Shown one piece after another: positions 15,640 through 23,437 of a stretch of DNA of 64,000 bases. The notes beneath the pieces were generated by a model. That model saw only the letters and a list, made by a program, of their open reading frames with translations, did not search any database and had not been told where the DNA came from. The stretch's first letter is position 1. The number at the start of each line of letters is the position of its first letter. The DNA comes from Lentzea jiangxiensis (GTDB lineage Bacteria; Actinomycetota; Actinomycetes; Mycobacteriales; Pseudonocardiaceae): positions 1-64,000 of the forward strand of contig NZ_FNIX01000007.1 in the NCBI RefSeq assembly GCF_900104175.1. The letters are read 5' to 3'. The position numbers were made by a program, and so were the translations under genes.

Positions 15640-17817
15640 TCACGAGCGGACGGGTCGCGCGCCCCTGGCCGCGGGCTGGTCGTCCCAGCCGTCCGGGTGC
15701 CGGGGCCTGCCGAACAGGTACCCCTGCGCGTAGGCGCATCCCTCGCGGCGCAACCACTCCGCCTGCTCGGGTGTCTCGACACCTTCGGCGATCGCGCGGG
15801 CTCCGAGCACGTCCGCCAGGTCGATGACGCACCGCAGGACCCCCGCTGTCCGCCCCGTCTCGCCGAGCGCGGCGACGAACGACTTGTCGATCTTCACGAA
15901 GTCGAACGGGTAGCGCTGCAGGTAGCTCAGCGACGAGTAGCCCGTGCCGAAGTCGTCCAGCGCCACGCGGATCCCGCTGTCGCGCACCGCCATGAGCCCC
16001 TGCATGGCGGCGTCGTCCGCCCACACGGACTCCGTCACCTCCAGGGTCAGGTTCTCCGGCGGCATCCCGGTCACGCGCAGCGCGTGGAGCAGCGACGCCT
16101 CGAAACCGGCGGACGACAGCTGCCGCGTCGAGACGTTCACCGTGACGCCGAGAGCCCGGCCCTCGCTCGACCACCGCGCCCCCTGCGCGCAGGCCGCTTC
16201 GAGCACCTGGGCGCCGAGCGGGACGATCAGCCCCGTCTCCTCGGCGAGCCCGATGAACTCGTCCGGCCTCACCAGACCCCGGCCGGGGCGTCGCCAGCGG
16301 ACCAGCGCCTCCGCCCCGGTGACGTGCGAGGTGGCCAGTTCGATGATCGGCTGGTAGTGCACGACCATCTGGCCGCCGTGCACGGCGGCGCGCAGGTCCG
16401 CCTTGTCGCGTTGCCTGGCCTGCACACGGGCGCCGATCTCGTCGTGGAACGCCTTCGCCCGCGCACCTCCCTCCTGCTTGGCGATGTACATCGCGGCATC
16501 GGCGTCGCGCAGCAGTTCCGCCGCGGTGGTCCCGGGTGCGGAGACGGCCACCCCGATGCTCGCGCGCATCTCCCGCTCCGGTCCCGTCGCGAGCGCCCGC
16601 AGCACGCGGCCGGCCAGCTCGGCGGAGCGGTCCGCGCCGGACTGCGGTGCCAGCACGGCGAACTCGTCCCCTCCCAGCCTCGCCGCGGTCGCCCCTGGCG
16701 GGACCGCCGGAGCCGTCCGCCGGGCGAACTCCCTCAGGTACTCGTCGCCGGCGTGGTGCCCGTCGGAGTCGTTGATCTCCTTGAACTGGTCCAGGTCGAT
16801 GACGAGCAGGCCGACGGGCTCACCCGTGCCCAGCGCTTCCTCGAGCAGGTGCAGGAAATGCGGCCGGCTGGCCAGTCCCGTGAGATCGTCCTGTTCCGCG
16901 CGAACGCGGAGGGCGTCCTCCTGGCGGCGCCGTTCGCTGACGTCGACGGCGACCACCAGCGTCAGTTCCGGCCGCGATTCCTGCGGCACCTTCGCGGTGT
17001 GCACCTCGAGCACCGCGCCGTCGGTGTTCAGTTCGAAAGGTCCTGTGGCACCACGGCATTTTTCGCACCGCACCACGTTGTTCCGGTGAATGCACAACAC
17101 CTGGCACAAACCGTTTTGCCGGCCGAACATCGAGTGAGCCCGTGCGTTGCTCAACAGCGTGGTGCCGGCGTCGTCGACGAGGAGCATGCCGACGGGACTG
17201 GCGTCGATCACGGCGTGGACTGCCTGACGTGCGTCCTGCTCGTGCCGGACCGCGCGCACGGTGGCGTGCAGGGCGGCAGATCCGATGACGAGGCCGAGGA
17301 GCGGCATCAGCCTCGGCACCAGCCCGTCGAAAGCGACGCTTCCCGCGCGGACGGCGGCCACCGCGAGGACGCCTTGACCAGCGAGGTAGCCGACCAGGGC
17401 CGGAACCGCCTTGACCAGAGCCCTGCTGCTCCCGCCACCGAGCGCTCTCCTGGTCACCACGCCGAACAGGAACGCGACGGCGGGCTGGGGCGCCGGGAGG
17501 ACGAGCACCGACCCGGCGAGCACCGCCGCTTCCACGGCCGCGATCACCCACCGGTCGCGATCGGGCCACCGCCACGACCCCAGCACCACGAGCAGCAGCA
17601 GGAGCAGCACCGCTTTGGCGGCGAATGCGTTGTCCGCGAACAACAACTGCGTTGCGAGCCCGATACCGCCCAGCCACGCGAAAACGTTCGTCAGCACCCT
17701 CACGTTGCGCAAAACGCGGCCGGAGGAAGGTTCGGCCACGTGCCCGCCGACTCGTTCGCGGGAGTCCCCGGTCAACTCGCCCCAATTCGCATCATCCGAG
17801 TCCGGCGCGTGCTGCAC
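15640..17817 (-). CDS. Membrane PAS-GGDEF-EAL cyclic di-GMP enzyme
   Basis: Bifunctional cyclic di-GMP synthase/phosphodiesterase of 725 residues. About five membrane helices lie at residues 40-185, a PAS domain at 200-300, GGDEF at 320-470 (RLGGDEFAVL intact) and EAL at 475-715 with EALVRW, NVSTRQL, DDFGTGYSSL, KIDKSF and AEGVET all present, so both sites look competent. The PAS domain holds an unusual cysteine set, CQVLC and CEKC 13 residues apart, suggesting a metal, iron-sulphur or thiol sensor. GTG 17817 is the farthest start; downstream GTGs are possible. Divergent from the PASTA pseudokinase with 188 bp between. Confidence 0.9.
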   Translation of the reverse strand: MQHAPDSDDANWGELTGDSRERVGGHVAEPSSGRVLRNVRVLTNVFAWLGGIGLATQLLFADNAFAAKAVLLLLLLVVLGSWRWPDRDRWVIAAVEAAVLAGSVLVLPAPQPAVAFLFGVVTRRALGGGSSRALVKAVPALVGYLAGQGVLAVAAVRAGSVAFDGLVPRLMPLLGLVIGSAALHATVRAVRHEQDARQAVHAVIDASPVGMLLVDDAGTTLLSNARAHSMFGRQNGLCQVLCIHRNNVVRCEKCRGATGPFELNTDGAVLEVHTAKVPQESRPELTLVVAVDVSERRRQEDALRVRAEQDDLTGLASRPHFLHLLEEALGTGEPVGLLVIDLDQFKEINDSDGHHAGDEYLREFARRTAPAVPPGATAARLGGDEFAVLAPQSGADRSAELAGRVLRALATGPEREMRASIGVAVSAPGTTAAELLRDADAAMYIAKQEGGARAKAFHDEIGARVQARQRDKADLRAAVHGGQMVVHYQPIIELATSHVTGAEALVRWRRPGRGLVRPDEFIGLAEETGLIVPLGAQVLEAACAQGARWSSEGRALGVTVNVSTRQLSSAGFEASLLHALRVTGMPPENLTLEVTESVWADDAAMQGLMAVRDSGIRVALDDFGTGYSSLSYLQRYPFDFVKIDKSFVAALGETGRTAGVLRCVIDLADVLGARAIAEGVETPEQAEWLRREGCAYAQGYLFGRPRHPDGWDDQPAARGARPVRS

Positions 17818-18005
17818 CGGTCACACCGATCAGGACATCTTCGTACCAGGCGAAGGGAACTCAACCGCCGTTCGGGCGTCCTCGGCCGGCGGTCGACCTG
17901 GATTCGACCGCGTGATCACGGACGGCGATTGGGGAAGTGCGTCCGGTCGGCGTTCTGGCGCGAGTGCAATCCACCGGAGATTGTCCGCGGCTATCATCTG
18001 CGACT

Positions 18006-19880
18006 GTGCCGAAGTCCAACTCCGATCTGACAGGTTCGCTGCTCGAGCGGCGTTATCGGTTGGACACGGTGATCGAGCCCCGCACGACGTCCACCGTGTA
18101 CCGGGGTGTGGACGTCCGGCTCGACCGGGCCATCGCCGTCGAGGTCCTGGACACGACGCTGCCGCCGGACCCGGCGTTCGTCGCGGAGTTCGAGCGCGGC
18201 GCGCGTTCCGCGGCACGGCTGCGGCACCCCGCCGTGGTGGCCGTCCACGACCAGTGCGTCGACGGTGATCACGTCTTCCTGGTCACGGAGTTCGTCGACG
18301 GCGGCACCCTCCGAGGCCTCTTGGCGGAGCGCGGGAAACTCGCCCCCGCCATCGCGTTGAGCGTGGTGGGCCCGGTGCTGTCCGCGCTGGGCGCCGCCCA
18401 CCACGCGGGACTGGCGCACGGTGAGGTCAGGCCGGAGAACGTGCTCATCGGCAAGGGCGGCAAGGTGCGGCTCGCCGGCTTCGGCACCCTCCGCCCGAGG
18501 GCGGCGGCACCTGCCGGTGGCGACAGGGCCTACGCGTCCCCGGAGAGGGTGGGCGGAGGTGTCCGCGATGCGCGGGGCGACGTCTACTCGGTCGGGATCG
18601 TGCTCTACGAGATGCTCACGGGAGGGGTCCCCGGCCGCGGTGCGGGGGGCGTGCCGCACCCGGTCCCGGCGGTGCCGTCCATCGCGGGGGTTCCGCTCGC
18701 ACTGGACAACCTGGTGCGCAGGGCGACCCGGTCGGACCCGGCGTTGCGCCCGGCGGACGCCGCGGTGTTCCTGGCGGAGCTCGAACGGGTGGGGGTCGAG
18801 CTGGGCCTGCAGCCCCAGCCGGTTCCCGAGCCCGGCACGCCACCGGAGCAGGACCGCACGATCGTGATGCGCCCGGTGCCGGCGGCCCCCCGCGAGAACA
18901 CGTCGTCGGCAGCCGAGCGGACCACACCGGTGCGCAAGCCCCCGCGGCCACCCAGGCCGCGTTCGAAGAAGGTCGACCCCGTCGAGGAGAAGCGCCGCCG
19001 GCAGCGCCGCGCCGCCCTCTGGACCGGCGCGGTGGTCGTGCCGGTGCTGGTCGCCGGTTCGTTGTGGTGGTGGCTGGGCGCGGGGAGCCGCACCTCCGTG
19101 CCGCTCGTCAGCGGTCAGAGCGAAGCGAACGCGATGGCGCAGGTGCGAGACGCGTCGCTGAGCGCCCAGGTCGTCCGGGTGCCGAGCAACGACGTGCCGA
19201 ACGGCAACGTGCTGCGCACCGAACCCGGCAACGGAACCGAGCTGGAGAAGGGTTCCTCGATCACGGTCTACGTCTCACGGGGCCGCCCGGTGGTGCCGTT
19301 CGTCAACGCGGGCGTCGACGTCGAGCCGGTGACGAAGGAGATCGGCGACGCCGGGTTGAAGGTGGTCACGGACGAGGCCAAAAACGTCTTCAGCGAGACC
19401 GTCCCGGCCGGCAAGGTGATCGGACTCGAACCGCGGCCCGGCACACCGCTGCAGATCGGCGCCCCCGTGACGCTGGTGCTGAGCAAGGGACCTGCGCCGA
19501 AGAAGCCCGTGCCGAACGTGGCGGGCATGACCAAGGACGAGGCGCTCGCCGAACTGCGGCGCAACGGGCTCCAGGGCGTCGAGGCACCCGCCGAGTTCTC
19601 CCCGGCGGTCGAACCGGGCCGCGTCATCAGGACCGACCCGGTGCCCGGCACGATGCTGGGCCCGGACCAGACCACGGTGTCCCTGGTGGTCGCCACCGCG
19701 GTCACCGTGCCCGAGGTGCGCGGCAAACCCGTCAAGGACGCCAGGGCAGAACTGCAGGCACTCGGTCTGCAGGTCACCGTCGCCTCGCCGAACGGTGAGG
19801 ACGTGGTCTGCGCCGCCCAGTCGGTCGAACCGGGCCAGCGCGTCCCACCCGCGACCATGATCACCATCACGGGCGCCTGA
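18006..19880 (+). CDS. PASTA-domain membrane protein with catalytically dead Ser/Thr kinase domain
   Basis: A 624-residue protein built like PknB: kinase fold (about residues 10-270), Pro/Arg-rich linker, membrane helix near 336-357, and four extracellular PASTA repeats that in this family bind peptidoglycan. The kinase lacks every catalytic element. The Gly-rich loop is EPRTTST, the ATP lysine is Glu46 (AVEVL), HRD is HGE with Glu140, and DFG is GFG with Gly158. The lobe-structuring SPE motif remains. It should therefore be a pseudokinase that senses wall fragments and signals by binding partners. GTG 18006 gives the standard N-terminus (LLERRYRLD). Confidence 0.9.
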   Translation: MPKSNSDLTGSLLERRYRLDTVIEPRTTSTVYRGVDVRLDRAIAVEVLDTTLPPDPAFVAEFERGARSAARLRHPAVVAVHDQCVDGDHVFLVTEFVDGGTLRGLLAERGKLAPAIALSVVGPVLSALGAAHHAGLAHGEVRPENVLIGKGGKVRLAGFGTLRPRAAAPAGGDRAYASPERVGGGVRDARGDVYSVGIVLYEMLTGGVPGRGAGGVPHPVPAVPSIAGVPLALDNLVRRATRSDPALRPADAAVFLAELERVGVELGLQPQPVPEPGTPPEQDRTIVMRPVPAAPRENTSSAAERTTPVRKPPRPPRPRSKKVDPVEEKRRRQRRAALWTGAVVVPVLVAGSLWWWLGAGSRTSVPLVSGQSEANAMAQVRDASLSAQVVRVPSNDVPNGNVLRTEPGNGTELEKGSSITVYVSRGRPVVPFVNAGVDVEPVTKEIGDAGLKVVTDEAKNVFSETVPAGKVIGLEPRPGTPLQIGAPVTLVLSKGPAPKKPVPNVAGMTKDEALAELRRNGLQGVEAPAEFSPAVEPGRVIRTDPVPGTMLGPDQTTVSLVVATAVTVPEVRGKPVKDARAELQALGLQVTVASPNGEDVVCAAQSVEPGQRVPPATMITITGA

Positions 19881-20067
19881 GCCCGTCCGCCACCGGACCC
19901 ATTGGCGCTTCCGATGGCTGGAACGCTTCTCCCGCTTGATCCCTCCACCTCCGGTTGTTAACGTTCACGCCCCTCTTACGGCGCGGATCACAACCGCTGC
20001 GCCTTCGGCCTGCCCCGGACTCCGTGGCGACCGTCAACAACGACGTTGATCTGCGCGAGGAGCCGGG

Positions 20068-21153
20068 ATGCGATCGTCGATGCTCGTGGTCGTGCTGCTG
20101 CTGGCGGCCTGCGGCACGCCCGCGACCGGCCAGGAACCCCAGCCGCCTGAGAGCGCTCTCGTCGGCGTCACCATGCCGACGACCACGTCGCAGCGCTGGA
20201 TCAGCGACGGCGAGAACATCAAGCGGGACCTCGAATCCCGAGGCCACCGCGTCGATCTGCAGTACGCGCAGAACGACGTGCCCAGCCAGGCGAAGCAGAT
20301 CGAGAGCCAGATCGCCGCCGGCGCGAAACTCCTGATCATCGCCTCAGTGGACGGCTCGGCCCTCACCGCCCAGCTGCGGATGGCCGCGGAGGCGGGCATC
20401 CCGGTGATCGCCTACGACCGGCTTCTCCGCGGCAGCCCCAACGTCGACTACTACGCGACGTTCGAGAACTTCCGCGTCGGCGTCCACCAAGCCGAGTCGC
20501 TGCTGACCGGCCTGGGCCTGCGAGGCGCCGACGGCACCCCCGGCGCCGCGACCGGCCCGTTCAACGTCGAGCTGTTCGCCGGCTCCGCTGACGACAACAA
20601 CGCGGCGTTCTTCTTCAACGGAGCCATGTCCGTTCTCAAGCCGTACATCGACGACGGCAGGCTGGTGGTGCGCAGCGGACAGACGGACTACCAGGCCGTC
20701 ACAACCCTGCGCTGGGACGGCGAGACCGCCCGCAAACGCATGGAGGAGATCGTCACCACGTCGTACCGGCGCGCGAAGGTGAACGGCGTGCTGTCGCCCT
20801 ACGACGGCATCTCCCTCGGAATCCTCACCGCGCTGAAGAACAACGGGTACGGTCCCGTCTTCCCGGTGGTGACCGGACAGGACGCCGAGCTCGGTTCGGT
20901 GAAGTCCATCATCGCCCAAGAGCAGTACTCGACCATCTACAAGGACACCCGCGAACTGGCGAAGGTCACGGCGTCGATGGCGGAGGCCGTGCTGAAGGGC
21001 CGGACACCGCCGCAGCTCAACAACCTCAACGACTACGACAACGGCGTCAAGGTGGTGCCGGCGTTCCTCCTGAACCCCGTGAGCGTCGACAAGGCCAACT
21101 ACCACAAGGTTCTCGTGGAGTCCGGCTACTACACCGACGAGCAGCTCCGCTAG
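20068..21153 (+). CDS. Sugar-binding lipoprotein of an ABC transporter (ChvE/XylF type)
   Basis: A 361-residue periplasmic-binding-protein-like lipoprotein. The lipobox is LLAACG at residues 11-16, followed by a type I binding fold: VGVTMPTTTSQRWISDGENI, SQIAAGAKLLIIASVDGSAL, GIPVIAYDRLL, VELFAGSADDNNAAFFFNGA and VVTGQDAELGSVKSI. These are typical of xylose/multiple-sugar binding proteins such as ChvE and XylF. ATG 20068 follows GAGGAGCCGGG. No ABC ATPase or permease is near, so it is an orphan receptor or its transporter lies elsewhere. Confidence 0.88.
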   Translation: MRSSMLVVVLLLAACGTPATGQEPQPPESALVGVTMPTTTSQRWISDGENIKRDLESRGHRVDLQYAQNDVPSQAKQIESQIAAGAKLLIIASVDGSALTAQLRMAAEAGIPVIAYDRLLRGSPNVDYYATFENFRVGVHQAESLLTGLGLRGADGTPGAATGPFNVELFAGSADDNNAAFFFNGAMSVLKPYIDDGRLVVRSGQTDYQAVTTLRWDGETARKRMEEIVTTSYRRAKVNGVLSPYDGISLGILTALKNNGYGPVFPVVTGQDAELGSVKSIIAQEQYSTIYKDTRELAKVTASMAEAVLKGRTPPQLNNLNDYDNGVKVVPAFLLNPVSVDKANYHKVLVESGYYTDEQLR

Positions 21154-21185
21154 CCGGAAGGCAATCAGGTGGGAGCCGAAGCCGG

Positions 21186-21716
21186 CTACTCGTCGTCGGG
21201 CAGCTCGCCGGCGAACCACATGCGCATCCGGTACTGCTCGAAGCTGCCCTGTCGTGCGTCGAGGAGGTCTTCTTGGCGCATGGCAAGCGCTTGGTCGCGT
21301 CCCCGGTGAGCGACTTCGAGCCCGTAGACGCCCGGCCCCGTGGGCAGATCGGCGTCGAGCACCTTCCCGGTGGGAGAGCCGAGCACCAGAAGACCGCTGG
21401 GGCATTCGAGCTCGAAGACCTGCGGCGCCGACCAGCCCGGCTCGTCGGCCGGCGCAGGCCGCCCGGACCACAGGTCGAGCCGTGCCGACACGGGCACGAG
21501 GTCTTGGGCGCAGTTGATGACCAGCTCGTAACCGGTCGAGGCGACTACGGCTGTCTGCGCTCGCGCGATCGCCTCGTCGAGGCCCACACCGGCGTCGTTG
21601 TCCTGATCTCGCAAGGTGATCAGCCGATAGCCGGCGACGGCGACCAGCTCGTGATGACCGAGCGGTTCCGCCCCGGTGCCCATCCGGTCACGGCGCGAAC
21701 GGCTCGCGCCGGTCAC
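21186..21716 (-). CDS. Hypothetical protein coupled to the GAF-ANTAR regulator
   Basis: A 176-residue protein with no recognised family. It is rich in beta-strand-like stretches: ELVAVAGYRLITLRDQDND, VVASTGYELVINCAQDLVPV, QVFELECPSGLLVLGSPTGK and GVYGLEVAHRGR. There is no signal peptide or membrane segment. GTG 21716 overlaps the stop of the ANTAR gene (GTGA), so the two are co-translated and share the sigma-B-like promoter; ATG 21683 is an alternative start. The ORF ends acidic (ELPDDE). A role in the same stress response is inferred from coupling only. Confidence 0.7.
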   Translation of the reverse strand: MTGASRSRRDRMGTGAEPLGHHELVAVAGYRLITLRDQDNDAGVGLDEAIARAQTAVVASTGYELVINCAQDLVPVSARLDLWSGRPAPADEPGWSAPQVFELECPSGLLVLGSPTGKVLDADLPTGPGVYGLEVAHRGRDQALAMRQEDLLDARQGSFEQYRMRMWFAGELPDDE

Positions 21717-22414
21717 GACGACCGGGCTTCGGCCCGGTTCTCCACCAACCAGGCCGCGACCTTCTGCAGCTTCATGTTGGTCGACTGGGACGCCTCCACC
21801 AGCATCCGGAAAGCGGAGGCGTCGTCGATGTCGTGGCGCTCCATGAGGATGCCCTTGGCGGTGGCGATGACGTCGCGGCTCTCGACGGCGATCGACAGGT
21901 TCGCCTCGCGTTGCGCGCCGACCAGCGCGATGGCGGCATGGGTGGCGAAGAGCAGGCCGTCCTGCTCGGTGCGGTCGTCGAAGGCGTCGATCCGGTCCGA
22001 GTAGAGGTTCAGCGCGCCGAGCGTCCTGTCGGTCACGAACAAGCGGTAGGACAGCAGGGAGTGGATGCCGTTCTCCGCCGCCGCCGGGCCGAAGGACGGC
22101 CATCGGGCTTCGCGGCCGACGTCGCCGACGCGGAGGGTCTCGTGTTCGGCGATCGCGTCGATGCACGGTCCCTCGCGCAGCTCGTACTGGAGCTGGTCGA
22201 TGATCTCGACGGTGGGAGTGGTCGGCTCGACGGTGCGGATCCTTCCCTGTTCGAGCAGGGAGATCCCGGCGTGCGTGGCCGCCGGGACGTAGTCGACGGC
22301 GGCTTTGACGATCGCCCGCAGAGTCGCGTCGACGTCGGGCTCTGCTTGCAGCGTTCTTGCGATATCGCTGAGCGTTCTAGCGAGTTCGTTGAGGCCGCCA
22401 CCAGCCGCGCTCAT
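21713..22414 (-). CDS. GAF-ANTAR transcription antitermination regulator
   Basis: A 233-residue sensor with an N-terminal GAF domain (about residues 15-160: ATHAGISLLEQGRIRTVEPT, REGPCIDAI, YRLFVTDRTLGALNLYSD) and a C-terminal ANTAR domain (VIATAKGILMERHDIDDASA, FRMLVEASQSTNMKLQKVA). ANTAR binds dual-hexaloop RNA hairpins to prevent termination. ATG 22414 follows GGAGG by 5 bp. It is transcribed from a sigma-B-type promoter at 22453-22478 and is translationally coupled to the downstream hypothetical gene. The GAF ligand is unknown. Confidence 0.9.
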   Translation of the reverse strand: MSAAGGGLNELARTLSDIARTLQAEPDVDATLRAIVKAAVDYVPAATHAGISLLEQGRIRTVEPTTPTVEIIDQLQYELREGPCIDAIAEHETLRVGDVGREARWPSFGPAAAENGIHSLLSYRLFVTDRTLGALNLYSDRIDAFDDRTEQDGLLFATHAAIALVGAQREANLSIAVESRDVIATAKGILMERHDIDDASAFRMLVEASQSTNMKLQKVAAWLVENRAEARSS

Positions 22415-22452
22415 GATGTCCTCCAGCACCAAATATCGAAGCGAAATCGTTT

Positions 22453-22478
22453 ATACCCGTTCAAGGCGTTGTGTAAAC
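22453..22478 (-). promoter_or_regulatory. Sigma-B-type promoter of the GAF-ANTAR operon
   Basis: The minus strand shows GTTT-N16-GGGTAT (22478-22475 and 22458-22453), a good match to the Streptomyces sigma-B consensus, with a predicted 5' leader of about 30 nt before ATG 22414. It lies in the 334-bp divergent gap 22415-22748, where I see nothing else that I can support. Confidence 0.65.
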
Positions 22479-22748
22479 ATGAACTGGCGAGCCGGCGTGT
22501 GGTTCCGCTCGTCACTCCCGCAGATCACTCCATCGTGTGACTGCGGCTACTGCTGTTCACACATGGTCGCCCTGAGTGTCCCCGAGCCTCGTTCGTGCTG
22601 CTCTACGAGTGGGGGATCGCCCCGTCGGCCGGGCCCGGCCGCTACCGAGCGCTGCCCCGATGGGGAAACCGAGCGTCCGCGCCGATGACGTCACGCCGCC
22701 AAGACCTACCATCGGCAACCCGCACGAACGGGAAAGGCGCGACCGCAC

Positions 22749-23270
22749 ATGATCTCGGACCGGGACGACCTGCCGACCGGCACGACCTCGCCGGGTGCCG
22801 CCACGACCGTCGTCGCCGGGGGAGAGCCGGACGGGGCGACCTGGGCGCGAGCGGCCATCGGCGCGATCAACCGCCGGGACCACGCGAACGCGATCGTCGC
22901 CGTGCGGATGGCGCTGCGGGACGAGGCTTCACGGCTGGCGGCGGTGGACTTGCTCACCTCGATCTTGGTGCACGGCCTGCCGATGGGAGGCATCAAGCCC
23001 GACGCGCGCGTTCCCATCAGGATGGCGGTGCTGCGCGGGGAACCCCACTGCGCGAAGGCGGTCGAGCACGCCGCGAACCTCGTCACCGCCGTGGTCAACA
23101 GCGACGTCGGTCTCGCCGCACCCGTGCTTCGAGCGCTCGCGGGCGACCACGGCTTCGACATCCTCATCGTTCTGGTGCGAGAGGCGGCGGCACGTCTCGA
23201 GCACTTCGTGGGCATCGACGGCGACACGGCCGATGCCTACTACCTCGTGACCGGAGACGGACAGGACTGA
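22749..23270 (+). CDS. Hypothetical soluble helical protein
   Basis: A 173-residue protein with no recognised family. After a flexible N-terminus (about 25 residues rich in Gly, Thr and Asp), it is almost wholly amphipathic helix: WARAAIGAINRRDHANAIVA, RLAAVDLLTSILVHGLPM, AKAVEHAANLVTAVVNSDVG and HGFDILIVLVREAAARLEHF. No membrane segment or signal peptide. ATG 22749 follows GGAAAGG at a loose spacing of about 11 bp. It is divergent from the GAF-ANTAR operon and may respond to the same conditions, which is inference. Confidence 0.65.
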   Translation: MISDRDDLPTGTTSPGAATTVVAGGEPDGATWARAAIGAINRRDHANAIVAVRMALRDEASRLAAVDLLTSILVHGLPMGGIKPDARVPIRMAVLRGEPHCAKAVEHAANLVTAVVNSDVGLAAPVLRALAGDHGFDILIVLVREAAARLEHFVGIDGDTADAYYLVTGDGQD

Positions 23271-23437
23271 TCCTTTCGCGCACGAATCGTGAAAGGGCTT
23301 TCAGAATTGACGCTGTGAACCGGAATTGCAGATCCACATTCCACACGGGCGCTCACGCGTGAGGTTTTGGATGTGAGCGAACAACCAGCGTTCGCCCCGG
23401 CCGTGTGCCACCCTGAGCGGCGGGGAGGTACTGGGGG

